From Thelonectria olida (lineage: Eukaryota > Ascomycota > Sordariomycetes > Hypocreales > Nectriaceae): a DNA stretch of 64,000 nt. The position numbers and the translations under genes are program-made. Of the stretch, positions 1 through 10,617 are shown piece after piece. The notes beneath the pieces were generated by a model. The model had not been told where the DNA came from and did no database searches. It saw only the letters and a program-made list of their open reading frames with translations. The stretch's first letter is position 1, and every line of letters starts with the position of its first letter. The stretch covers positions 62,001 through 126,000 of the forward strand of contig JAGPYM010000006.1 in the NCBI GenBank assembly GCA_020736575.1, read 5' to 3'.

Positions 1-1036
1 CGGTCACAGGCTTAAAGACACTAATCCGGTTCCTGCCGCCACACATCTCCTTCCTGTTTCCAGTGCATGGAGTGTTGCAATCTGTTTGTTTCTTAGACGT
101 CTGCCCGCCGAAAAAGCTACCGCACCAGCATTGGTTGCCTTGCTTCACACCGGGGTAGAGGATGTTCCGACTTGTGGAAAGTTGCCAACACTTGCTCTCA
201 CAGTTCTTGGCTTGTAGCGCCTTGGAATCAGGGCTGACTAGATTCTCCAAAACAGGGATTTTAGGATCGTCGTCTGTGTAGCAACCCATAGTAGTCTAGG
301 AAGTGGGAGAAGGTGCGTGAGAAGATGACTTGGTGGTCGTTGTCGAAGGGGCTTCGGTGGTAGTGGAAGTGAGACTGGCGAGTCTCTCCTTAATCAAGAT
401 GCAGTAAGGCTGATACCGCCATAGTTTACAGTCTGTACCGGCGGAGGGATTCCATTGATGAAATTCTCCAGCGGAGATGCCGAACATGGAGCGGATAGAT
501 TCGCAGGTATTGTGACGGAGGGATCGGTCCCGCGTCTGAGAGCTTGACCGGAAGGTCCGGAAAGCTACGTCCTATAACGTTGAGATATAGAGCTATAAGA
601 GTGTTCTTTCTAGCCTAGCTAGCTAGACAGACAGATCCGTTTGTTTAAGTTAAAATATAAGTTCAAGTCACATCGTCCCTCTATACAATTAGATTAAAGA
701 TCCCTTTTTCCTCTATTTTTATTCTCTTCCTTCGAGACCCTTCCTTCCTTAGGGACCCTCGAGCCCTCGAGCCCTTGAAGCCCTCTAGCAGTAGGACCTT
801 ATCCGATCAGTTGGCCCTTTCTAGCTAGACCTTCCTTTAGCAGCCTGTTTGTTAGTTGTTGTTGGTTGTTGCAGCCGGTTTTGGCCATCTTCCCCCGTTT
901 TAGCATCTGAACCACCGTTGTTGAACCACTCGACGCAAGTGGATATGGTGTTTAGATCCCACTGAAGTTCGGGCTTGGGGCTGGCTGCGGCCAGACGAAG
1001 GCCCCAGCCGAGAGCGACGATGACTGTGGGCTTCAT
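1..1036 (-). pseudogene. LysM and WSC domain secreted protein, interrupted and cut by the window edge
   Basis: The start at 1036 opens with a signal-like segment (MKPTVIVALGWGLRLAAASP), then a Cys-Val-Glu-Trp-Phe stretch typical of fungal LysM proteins. After an intron-like pyrimidine-rich gap (about 574 to 900), frame continues with a LysM module (NTCESIRSMFGISAGEFHQW, about 430-520) and a Thr/Ser linker. A WSC domain follows from about 285 to 1, starting GCYTDDDPK with its cysteines (CESKCW, QCWCG, CGGRNRISVF), and runs off the window. LysM and WSC domains bind chitin and other glycans, so a secreted chitin-binding role fits. An in-frame TAG at 296-298 separates the LysM and WSC parts. It lies where a CAG codon changed by one C-to-T would give it. 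The only alternative is a splice acceptor (a polypyrimidine tract precedes the TAG), but the nearest donor gives an intron of only about 37 bases. The family call is good; broken status is likely but not proven. Confidence 0.6.
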
Positions 1037-1647
1037 GGCGAGAAAGAGCTCTTTGTGAATATTGCCAAGATGAACGATGAGAGGAAAAAGTAAAAGGAAA
1101 GAGAGTGAAGAGGAAAGGCGAAGGACCTTGGCCAAGGAGCTGAGAACGAGCGAGACTTACATGTAGCCCGTTCGCCCAGAACAGATTTTAGGCTCGGCAA
1201 ACAAAGGGCATGTTAATTAAGGTTGTTCGAGGCAGGAGGGATAACAAGAGACCCTAATTTCACTCCCATTCTGCGCCCAGGCGGCTCGGGCCATCGCTTG
1301 CGGCTGAGCCCCCTGCCTACCTTACCTTATGATGCCTACACCAACAACATCCTCCACTACGGGTACATGTACATTGACAAAGCGGACAAGAGTGATATTC
1401 ATCGCATGTGGTAATATCCGATCCTGAAGTCCCTTTACCAACAGGAAGGGAGATATTATACTGTAGTCCCGTGTGTCCTTCTCTCTTGTCCTTGACCTGT
1501 CCTACTTCACGTCAAGTCACTCATTTCGCCTTCCACACTCTCTACTTTTTAGGGAATCCCGCTTGATTCTCTAGCCACTCATTTTTCGCTTCGATACTCT
1601 CTACTGTCTGGAGAATCAACCTTAATTCTTTCCCAACGCAACCCATC
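1037..1647. other. Divergent intergenic region between LysM-WSC and small secreted protein genes
   Basis: About 610 bases separate two divergently transcribed secreted-protein genes and presumably hold both promoters. I see pyrimidine-rich leader sequence before 1648 but no site I can name. Confidence 0.4.
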
Positions 1648-2369
1648 ATGCAGTTGCGACTCATTCTCAGCCTTCTTTTCCTTCCCATCACCGCAGTCTT
1701 GGCCGGTGGTTACGCCGATGCCCTGGAGCGTGTGTGGTTATACTACGCCTACCCGATAGACGGGCTCAATGACGAAGCGGATCGCACACTTGGATGGAAG
1801 TGCAAGGGCTGGGACCCTACAAACAAAAATGCAGAAAAAACAAGAAAGAACGAGGAGCAGTGGCAGCCGTGCAAAGGCCTCCTTCCAAACAGAAGATGCA
1901 ACTTTAGCGATCTGCTCAACACTCTGGGGGGCGCCTCTCCACAGGACAAGCTGGCAGCCGACAAGGACGGAACGCTCTTGGGCTCCGAAGACACGAACCC
2001 TGATCCGGAAGAGACGGCCAAGAATGTATACGCACACTATCTCAAGGCGAAAAATCCCAAAGTTCCCGATTACCTGCCGTACAGGTTCACGAAAAACGGT
2101 GTAACTGATTATGTGACCTGCATCAACAAGGTCGGATATGTGTGGCCAAAACCGCCAGCAAAAAGAATGAGGACAACAAGTGGTTGTTCGACCGCTTCAA
2201 TGAGTGTACAGAGCTGATCAAAACAGCCAGGGTGGGGGATCATGGGAAGTGGCTCATCGCGGACGCCGAAGACAAACTTCATTCCAATGGCATCGCCGTG
2301 CAGAGGGAACCTGTTGGTCCTGGCCACAGCCCGATTGACTCTGCAGTAAAGTGGGAGAGGGTGGATTAG
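1648..2369 (+). pseudogene. Small secreted protein beside the chitinase, frameshifted
   Basis: The frame opens with a signal peptide (MQLRLILSLLFLPITAVLAG), then a conserved-looking block LERVWLYYAYPIDGLNDEAD. I recognise this as a small secreted protein family often found next to subgroup C LysM chitinases in ascomycetes; its function is unknown to me. The first frame runs to 2217 but its last 30 or so residues lose family character. The continuing homologous frame (EDNKWLFDRFNECTELIKTA and onward) begins near 2142 in another frame and stops at 2369. The switch falls in a short TG repeat at 2138-2144, consistent with a two-base slippage. No usable intron spans the switch. The gene is therefore probably broken, like its neighbours on both sides. 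A sequencing or assembly indel is the alternative. Confidence 0.55.
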
Positions 2370-2785
2370 AAGAAGACTATGTCAGAAGCAGTGAGTTCTA
2401 GAAAGACTATGGAGGAGCTGCAGACGATTACGCAAGGTGTGAAGGATAAATTTTACGCCTCGGGGAAAGCTCTAGACCATAGAACGGTGATTCGGGCTTA
2501 TGAAAGCGTTGATACTAAGGTCAAAGGGTGTTAGGCGGAACGGGAGCTGGACTACATTCATGTGCAGTTCGGTGAGGAAGTCAACGTCTTGTACTATTAG
2601 GGGATTGTGGTAGAGGGTGAAGATCTATTTGCTTGTATGTACCATTGATAAATTCTGTTGTGTTGTTGAAAAAGGCTGTCACTCAATCACGAACGCTTCG
2701 TTCGCTTATTCTATCTCTGCAAGCTCATCCAGCTTTAAACCACAGTCGTTGTCGATCATGAAACGCAACTCCTGGTCAGCGTCAT

Positions 2786-3385
2786 TCACATCCCCCACAG
2801 TCCTCCCTCCTCTATTGACCACCTATACGCCATTTCCAGCTGAAATCCGTTCAGCAAGAGTCCCGACTGGGGATCAAGAAACCTGACATTCTCCCTAGGA
2901 CATGCGTAAAAACAGTGTTCGAACGTGGTCCCCCATCTCCTGGTGCAATCTTCTATCACCATGTGAAGCTCTTGCAGTGCCGTAAAGTCTCCCATCATCT
3001 TATCACTATTGCGAAAGAAGTACTCGTAAATCAGATCATCATATTCCGCCGTCACTGTAAACCTGAGACGTTGAATATCCTCCAAATGAGGCGCAAGACG
3101 TTCCACTTCGTGGTCCTCGATGCAGATCATGTCCATCTCAAAGTTGACCCAGACGTAGCGAGGCCCGGACCCGGTGTTGGTTGTGGCGAAGAAGGATCTT
3201 CGATAAGGTGCATGCCGACGGGCTTCTTTGCTCGCTTGCAAGACTCCAGGGGGCGGTGTAGGCGATAAAAAATCTGTTCGATTGGTGCGTATGTGGACAA
3301 TGCGAGGAGCTGCTGCGAAGCCCCAGATGTGGGCACGGAGCTCAAAGGGGAGACGTGGGAAGGGGTGAAATGAGGCGGTGGCCAT
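2786..3385 (-). CDS. 2EXR domain protein
   Basis: A 199-residue protein of unknown function with the fungal 2EXR domain: the opening FHPFPRLPFELRAHIWGFAA, then a PPPGVLQASKEARRHA block and a YVWVNFEMDMICIED segment. I chose the Met at 3385 because family members start just before FxxFPRLPxELRxxIW. The frame stays open further upstream to 3589, but those residues are atypical. The protein has no signal peptide and is probably intracellular. It is a single exon. It sits inside the decayed chitin locus yet is itself unbroken, which suggests an unrelated gene. 2EXR proteins are very numerous in filamentous ascomycetes and no biochemical role is established to my knowledge. Confidence 0.75.
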   Translation of the reverse strand: MATASFHPFPRLPFELRAHIWGFAAAPRIVHIRTNRTDFLSPTPPPGVLQASKEARRHAPYRRSFFATTNTGSGPRYVWVNFEMDMICIEDHEVERLAPHLEDIQRLRFTVTAEYDDLIYEYFFRNSDKMMGDFTALQELHMVIEDCTRRWGTTFEHCFYACPRENVRFLDPQSGLLLNGFQLEMAYRWSIEEGGLWGM

Positions 3386-4635
3386 TGGGAAGGGTTTGAA
3401 AAAAATTAATGAGAACAAGGAAGCAGTGATCGCTTCCTCGAAGGTGGGAGCTCTTTTTATCGGTCTGAGGAGAGTCTGCTGGTGATGAAGTTTGTTACGC
3501 CCGCGAGAAAATGTGTTGGTTGGATCTCGCAAAAGACAAACGTCCCTTGCATACACTAGGGACTCATATATATATCCTTTGTTAAACATTCATCATCACG
3601 TGGGGCTATATTCTAGATATTGGGATGAACGCCCGCTTGCCTGCGCCTCATGTGCGACCATAGGTTCGATGACCTGATCCGTGCCTAGTGGATTCCAGTT
3701 TATCCGTCTCATTTCTGCACGGAACACAGCCTTCTTTCGAAAGGAACACGCTAAGCGGGCTCCGAACACACGATTTCTGGGTCTATCTTCATCACCAACC
3801 AACACAAGTACAGGTACAGCGGGATACTCCAGGGGGCATGTTGGCCCTAAGCGTGACATATGACCAGTTCGGAGCAGAGTAACTGAGTAAGACGGAAATG
3901 AGCCGAAGCCAACGGCCGATTACAGCTCGATTACCATCAGCTCGTTGCGGCTTTATTACCACGGGAATTAACGGCGCAGTCAGACTTTCAATGTTTCCTA
4001 TGTCTCCATCTAGATAACTACGTTCGGAAGCTGCCGTACAATGGAGTGTGAATTGGGTTATTTCGCTTTGCCGCGGTGGTGCAGACTGGTGGTGAGACCA
4101 GGGCGAACCGTGATAACGAGGAACAATCTAAACAATAATCTTTCATGTAACCATGGCTGGCGTCTGCTCAGCCCGTCGCGGGCCCCAGTTGAAACATTTT
4201 CAGTCGAGTCACTTATCGAAGGATTCTTCCTACCGAGAGTGGGAACACGGAGTATCGGTTTTGCTGACATTTGGCTGCAGCCACAGCTATCTGTGCGTGC
4301 GTTCCTGGTGGCAGGGGTCACTTACATGGATGTGGACCGATCTCAACCCATTCTTGGCGCATTTTGTACATGGGCATCGGAACTGTGCCTACGAGAGGGG
4401 TGAGGTTGAAATTAGGTGTGGTTTACTACTCTCTTAATATGATGTTGGATGAACGGCCTCTTTCGCCTTCCTCTCACCCTTCCAAGGCCTCCTTCTTTCC
4501 TCTCCTTGGGGCTCGCATTCCTTTGCTATGAGATCGTACATTCTTTTCATTACATCATCTATTCGTATCACTCATTTCGTACATATTCACTATTCTTACG
4601 ATCGTTAACTGCCAATAGGCCTCATCTCCTTCGTC
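3386..4635. other. Intergenic region upstream of the chitinase pseudogene
   Basis: 1.25 kb between a minus-strand and a plus-strand gene. The short open frames here have no recognisable domains. The last 150 bases before 4636 are CT-rich, as in fungal 5' leaders. Nothing else seen. Confidence 0.4.
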
Positions 4636-7600
4636 ATGATTTTTTCTTTGCAATCTCCCATCATCCCGCTACTCTTGGCGGCAGGGTCAATAGCAACCGC
4701 TACTGCTGGTCAAGACGCAAGTCTCGACGAGTGGCACACATCAGTTAACCGGACGCAAACGGTTCAGACATGTCCCTTGTCCTGTCCAGATGCTGGCGCT
4801 GATCCGGCCTCCTCTGACGACTTGTCATCATGGTTCCTGTTCCTCGACGCAGCCAGCTTTGCAGCTTGCAACGAGACCATGTTGCTGAGTTTCAACGTCC
4901 AGAACGATGTCAATCCCGATGAACAAGTGACAACCATCAGGGGATGCAAAGCCGAGTATAGCTTGGTGCAAAAGGCTATGGAAGGGTCGAAAGATGATGT
5001 TGCAGCAGTCTGCTCGACACCCAACCACGACATAATCCAAGCCTCAGTCACCATTAGTGGCAATCACACCAGCGATAAGAAGGTCTCTTAAGATGGTCTT
5101 CTGTCCGCAGGACACTAAGTACAAAACTACTTGCGCACAAAGAAACCCAACTGCGCTCAGAATGTCTTGACTTCTGGCCACTCCCGGTCTTCAGTCATTG
5201 GTCTATTCGCCGGCGCTGAGGTGCACCAACACGGTCTCAATGCTCAAATCTTCAGCCGCTTTTTGGAGGATGCCACAAAGCATGAAGCTTTTCTGGGACA
5301 AGGGTTGCCCAGCTCTGTACAGGAAATGGGCGTGGGTCTGACTGCGCGGTCGGAATCATCTCAACTACCTCCGATCGCTTGTCTTTGATCTAGGAGGTGG
5401 TCCGCATCTGGGCGGACGGACGATGTGTATCTGGTGATCAAGAGGACTGGATGATAGTTTCTCTGCGAGTTCCTGGTCAGGTTCAAGGATCCAACAATGC
5501 AACATCTTCGTCCTCCTCATCATCAAACGCCGCCCACGCTTGGGGAAATTCCAGACTCGCCACCAGAACTACTTGCAAAACCACCGAAGTCAAGGCCAGC
5601 GACGGCTGCGAAGCTGTAGCCAAACGATGCGGTATCAAACTGGCAGCCCTAAAGAAGTTCAACTCCGCGAAGACTTTCTGCAACACCCTCGTCCCCGGAT
5701 AAAAGGTCTGCTGCTCTACCGGCACGCTGCCCGACCCTATCCCTGCTGCCAACTCTGACGGCACTTGCAAGACCAAGTCTGTCATCGGCGGGGACTCCTG
5801 TGCCTCTATGGCCAAGAAGTGTGGACTCAAGGCGGCCGACTTTACCAAGCTTCATAGTGACTCAAAGTTCTGTGGATCTCTGATCGTTGGCCAGCCGGTT
5901 TGTTGTACTCGTGGGAAATTGCCCAACATCGCACCCAAACCCAGCAAGGACGGTTCTTGCGCCACTTATCCCATCAAGCAGGATGATAACTGTGCTACCA
6001 TTGCTATCTCTCACGGGATCACCGTGGAGAAGATTGAGACGTTTAAGAAAAAGACGTGGGGCTGGAACGGGTGTAAGTTGCTCTGGCGTGGAACGTCGAT
6101 CTGTCTGAGCACCGGGACGCCTTCTTTCCCTTCGTCCATCTCTGATGCTGTCTGCGGGCCTCAGGTCCCCAGCACCAAGAAGCCATCTTCTGGCACCAGT
6201 GACAGCTGGACCAAGTTAAATCCTTGTCCCTTGAACGTTTGCTGTAACGTCTGGGGCAAATGCAGAACTGCAGATGACCTTTGCGTAATCGCCAAGGCAG
6301 CCACCGGTGCTCCTGGTGCCACTGCGAAAGGCAAAAACTCATGTAAGTCAACCGTTACCTGTAGCTCACCTATGCTTCTTGATGATCCTTCTAACACATC
6401 CAGGCATTGCCAGCTATGGCAGAGACATCATCAACGGCTCGGCACCAGCCAAAACAATGCGAGTCGCCTACTTTGAAGCCTGGAACTCGAACCGCAAGTC
6501 TTGAACATGGGTGTTGACCAAATCGACAAATCCAAGTACACGCACATCCATTTCGCCTTTGCCAACGTCACCTCGAGCTACACCATCGAAGTTAGCGGTG
6601 CCCAACACCAGTTCAATCTCTTCAAAGCCATGACTGGAATCAAGAAGATCATCTCATTTGGTGGGTGGGACTTTAGCACGAAGCCGGGGACTTTCGACAT
6701 TCTACGTGAAGCTGTAAAACCTGCGAACCGAGCGAAGTTCACAAGTAACATCGCTGCCTTTGTTAAGAAGCATAATCTGGATGGTGTTGATATTGACTGG
6801 GAGTATCCAGGGGTAAGTGACCACTCCGTCTCACAAACAAACTCTCAACAGTTTATGGGTTGATGCTAACCAATATCGAAGGCCTCCGACATTCCCGACA
6901 TTCCTTCGGGCGATTCCAATGCCGGAAAGGACTATTATCAGACATTGAGTGGCCTGAAGACATCCCTGGGCAGCGGCAAGTCGGTATCTTTTGCAGCTCT
7001 GGTCTCTTATCGGTACCTCAAAGCCTTTCCCATGAAGGAGATGGCGTCCAAGATTGACTACATCATTTACATGACATATGAATAATATGATCCTCACGGT
7101 CAGTGGGACTACAATAACAAATGGACCTCGCCTGGCTGTGCCACTGGCAACTGTCTTCGCTCCCACGTGAATATCACTGAAACGAAAGACTCACTGTCTA
7201 TGATTACTAAGGCAGGTGTGCCGTCTAATAAGATCGTGGTAGGAATTTCGAGCTACGGGCGGTCTTTCGAGATGGCCCAGGCCGGCTGTACAGGACCAGC
7301 GTGCAAATTCACAGGCAGCCCGAGGGTATCGAATGCAGCAAAGGGTCGCTGTACTAACACTGCTGGCTACATCTCGGACGCGGAAATTCAAGATATCATC
7401 GACTACGGCAAGGTGACAAAGCAATGGACCGATGCTGGGTCCAACATACTGGTTTATAACAACACGGAGTGGGTTGCCTACATGGACAAAGGCACCAAGG
7501 CATCCCGAGCGAAGCTCTATGCGTCTTATAATTTCGCCGGAACGTCTGACTGGGCTGTCGATCTGCAAGAGTTTGTCGAGTAAGTCTCTCTTCACTTGAA

Positions 7601-8721
7601 TGAAACCGCCGCATACTAACTTGTTGTCAGTGGCACCGGCGAAGACGATGGTTACGACCCAAACTACGTGGCCAAGATAAACAATGACTATTTCGTGGAC
7701 TGTGACTCTGACTACGCCAGTCTGAGTCAACTCAAGGACCGAAAGTCCAAGATCCCGTCCTACTGCATGGACCAGTACATTGTTGACGTTGAAATTAAAA
7801 TCATGGACGATGCGCTCAGCAAGAACAACGACCTCATCGACGACGGCTACGACGACAGGTTCAAGCTCTACGAGCAGTACACCAAGGAGCAGGTGCCGTC
7901 TCAGATCAACGCCTTCATGGGCAACGGACACGCCGGCGACTATTTCAAGTGCGAGGAAACCAAACTGAGGACGTGTTGTAGTAGCTGCAACTACGCAACT
8001 TGCTTGGAGAGCTGCGACAAATCATCCAGTTGTAAAAAAGGCCTGGGAACGCAGGAAGTCACCTGTCCAACAGTCTACAAGGACGGATCGGATGGCATCG
8101 ATTGGTACAACAAAAGGTGCCCAACGTGACGTTTACCCTGGAAGACTCGGATGGCTTCTACAAGGCCATCGCCAAAGACTCTGGGGTTGAGAAGGACTGG
8201 ATCGCGTTCGGGGATACCGAAATGAAAGTGTCAAACGGGTGCCAGTACGCCGGCAAAAGCATCAAGGAGTGTCAGAAGAAACAAGACGTTTGGTTCTGGA
8301 ATTATCCTGAAGCCAGCGACGACATCGAGGTTTTCAATCCCAAGGACGTGATTGGCAAGTCGTACGACAAGTCCAAAGACCTCCCTGCGCGCCTCAAGCT
8401 GCTCAAGACCATCGGCGATCTGGATTCCCAGCTCAAGTGGCCAGACTTGGTCGACGCAGCGGTGCTATTCGCGCCGCTTTGCAGATGGTCGAGACCGCTG
8501 GAGAGGCGGGACTGATGGCATATGCCATCGTTCAAGACCCCGACAACGCATTCATGACTGTGTTTAGTACGCTGGCGGGTGTGGGATTGGGTCGCGCGAA
8601 TTGGGGGAAGGCGGCCAACGCGAGGAGGGACATGAAGGATGGGGATGTCAAGAAGTTGGGATGGATCAAGGATGATTTGGATACAATCAATTTTGTCCGT
8701 GGAGGGTCATGTAAGATTTAA
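4636..8721 (+). pseudogene. Subgroup C GH18 chitinase with LysM and CBM18 domains, multiply disrupted
   Basis: Order: signal peptide (4636-4710); N-terminal region; Ser-rich linker near 5505; two or three LysM-like cysteine modules (about 5570-6110); CBM18 chitin-binding cysteines (CPLNVCCNVWGKC, about 6220); GH18 domain with the catalytic motif DGVDIDWE intact near 6780-6803; long C-terminal region. Such enzymes, related to the chitinase subunit of yeast killer complexes, are secreted and cleave chitin. Three normal introns remain: 6343-6403, 6813-6881 and 7580-7630. The reading frame is broken by stops at 5089, 5116, 5391 and 5700, each one C-to-T away from CAA or CAG. It is also broken by an in-frame stop at 7083 within a small insertion-like duplication, and by frame changes near 5300, 6500, 8115 and 8460. 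Sequence error could explain some indels but not four RIP-type nonsense codons. It ends only 60 bases from the convergent transporter gene. Confidence 0.85.
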
Positions 8722-8780
8722 GCTAAGATAGCTGTGTCTACTAAACTTGGTTTGCTCTTGAACAACTACTGCCAATGTAA

Positions 8781-10517
8781 CTAATAGGTAGTTTCGTTGT
8801 GTCCCCCTGCTATCTCCTCCTTCTCCGACTTCGCTTCCTCAACTCTTGCATGCAGGTCACTTACATGCTTTCGTGTAGTGCCCGGTACAAACCAGGAAGT
8901 GCTCGAAAACAGGGCGTTCATCTCCTCGAGCGGTAGTAATTTTGTCTCGGGCATAAATGCCCAGAAGAAGATTGCGTTTGTGGCATTGCAAATCACAAAG
9001 ACAAGGAAATATCTCCAGCCGACGTTCTTGATCGCCGGGGCGGTAATCTGCCCAATCATCGTGTTGAAAGCGAAGGAGGTCATGACACCGATGGAGATAC
9101 CCTTGGAACGGGTCTTGGTGTCAAATACTTCGGCAGGGATAATCCATGAGAGTGAGCCACAAGTAAAAGAGAAGCTCACTTGGTAAACCCAGTTGGTGAC
9201 AATAAAAAGCCAACCAAGTGAGTTCTGGACCGATGGAGCGACATTGGGGAAGCTAGCAATGGCCGCGGTGACAATAACGAAACAAAGGCAGTTTATCCCG
9301 TTGCCAGCAATCAGCGGCCAGCGACGACCGAGCTTATCGATGAACAGCACGGTACAGGCCTGGGCGACAACAGAGAGTACGTTGCTGATGGCTTGGTACT
9401 TCAAAGCCTCCGTGGTCCCGATGTTCATGGTGGCATAGATGTCCGGAGTGAAGTATTGGATGGCTGACACACCAGTCATCTGAACCGATGCCTGCAGAGC
9501 TGTAACGAGAAAAAGTCGACGGAAACTGGAACGGTCGGTGAAAAGATCCCGGTAGCCTTTTGCTTCAAGTTCGTGCTCGTGAGCAATGGCGGATTGGATT
9601 TGCAGGTACTCTGCCTGGACCCAAGGGTCGCTTTCGTTACCATTGGCATGAAGCTTGGCCAAAGTCGCAAGTCCCTCCTGTTCCTTTCCATGATCAATCA
9701 ACCATCGGGGGGACTCTGGGAAAAGGAGGATCATGAGGGCAAGAATACCAGCAGGGATGATCTGAAGAGCAAGGGGGATGCGCCACTGCTGGGCCGTGTC
9801 GTAGTTCTTATTGGTGCCATAAATGGTCCAAGCTAGATAAAGAAGTCAGCTGCTTGGGTTTGATAATGTGGTGGCTTCTCATAACTCACTTGCGACAACC
9901 GCTCCAATGCCGAGCATCAGTTGCTGCAGGCCAGTGACCCGACCTCGGATAGATGGATGGGCGATTTCTGCCTGGTACATGGGCACAATCATGACGAGAA
10001 TACCAACGCCAAGTCCACCGACGGCCCGACCAGCATAGAAGAATGATAGACTTTGGCCTGCCGCTTGCAACGCACCACCGAGGCAGAAAATGACGGCACC
10101 GATTATAATGGCAATTCTTCTCCCCAGCCAGTCGCCCACTGGACCAGCAGCTGCAGCTCCAAAGAAGCCGCCGCCGGTGAAGAGAGATACGACAGCGCCG
10201 CTGCGGGCAAGTTAGCAAAGGAAGCCATGGATGGGGCGACAACTCTCTCCAGGATCGGCACGTACACCTCATTTGCATTTGGATGGAACTGCGATACGAA
10301 GGAAGATGAGGCAACACTGCCTCCGATGACACCAAGATCATATCTGCTCCAAGGTTAGTCGTGCACTGCGGTTCTCTTGACTCTTGACGTTATACCCATA
10401 GTTGAATGATCCAAGCGATGCGAAGACGCCGACAAGAAACTGCGCAAGGTTAGCCTCCAGTGCGCAGAGGGTTGTGGGGAGCCCTGAGCGTACCTGATAA
10501 GTCTGAGGGGGAATCAT
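8781..10517 (-). CDS. MFS sugar transporter
   Basis: Five exons (10517-10494, 10439-10396, 10343-10266, 10200-9890, 9832-8781) join in frame to give 502 residues. All four introns are 52-65 bases with GT-AG ends. The product has the sugar-porter signatures: GDWLGRR, then GRAVGGLGVGILVMIVPMYQ, PESPRWL before the central loop, DKLGRRWPLIAGN and PETK near the end, with about twelve hydrophobic segments. This is the fungal sugar/quinate type of plasma-membrane proton symporter; the substrate cannot be read from sequence. The first exon codes for only eight residues (MIPPQTYQ), a common arrangement in this family. It is convergent with the chitinase pseudogene and divergent from the GH43 gene, so it may share control with GH43. 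The frame is intact. Confidence 0.88.
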
Positions 10518-10601
10518 AATTGCTGCCGTGCTTCAGGGTGTTGATGTAATAGCTTCTGAGGCATGGGGACCAGCATGACAATGTCGAGAACGACAAGTCG
10601 C

Positions 10602-10610
10602 GTTTATATA
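10602..10610 (-). promoter_or_regulatory. Candidate TATA box of the sugar transporter
   Basis: TATATAAAC reads on the minus strand about 85-95 bases before the ATG at 10517, a usual distance for a fungal TATA element. Confidence 0.45.
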
Positions 10611-10617
10611 CTCGAGC

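Noticed and set aside
4041..4531. Overlapping plus-strand open frames of 86-120 codons before the chitinase
   Set aside because: They overlap in different frames with no conserved motif; more likely promoter sequence.
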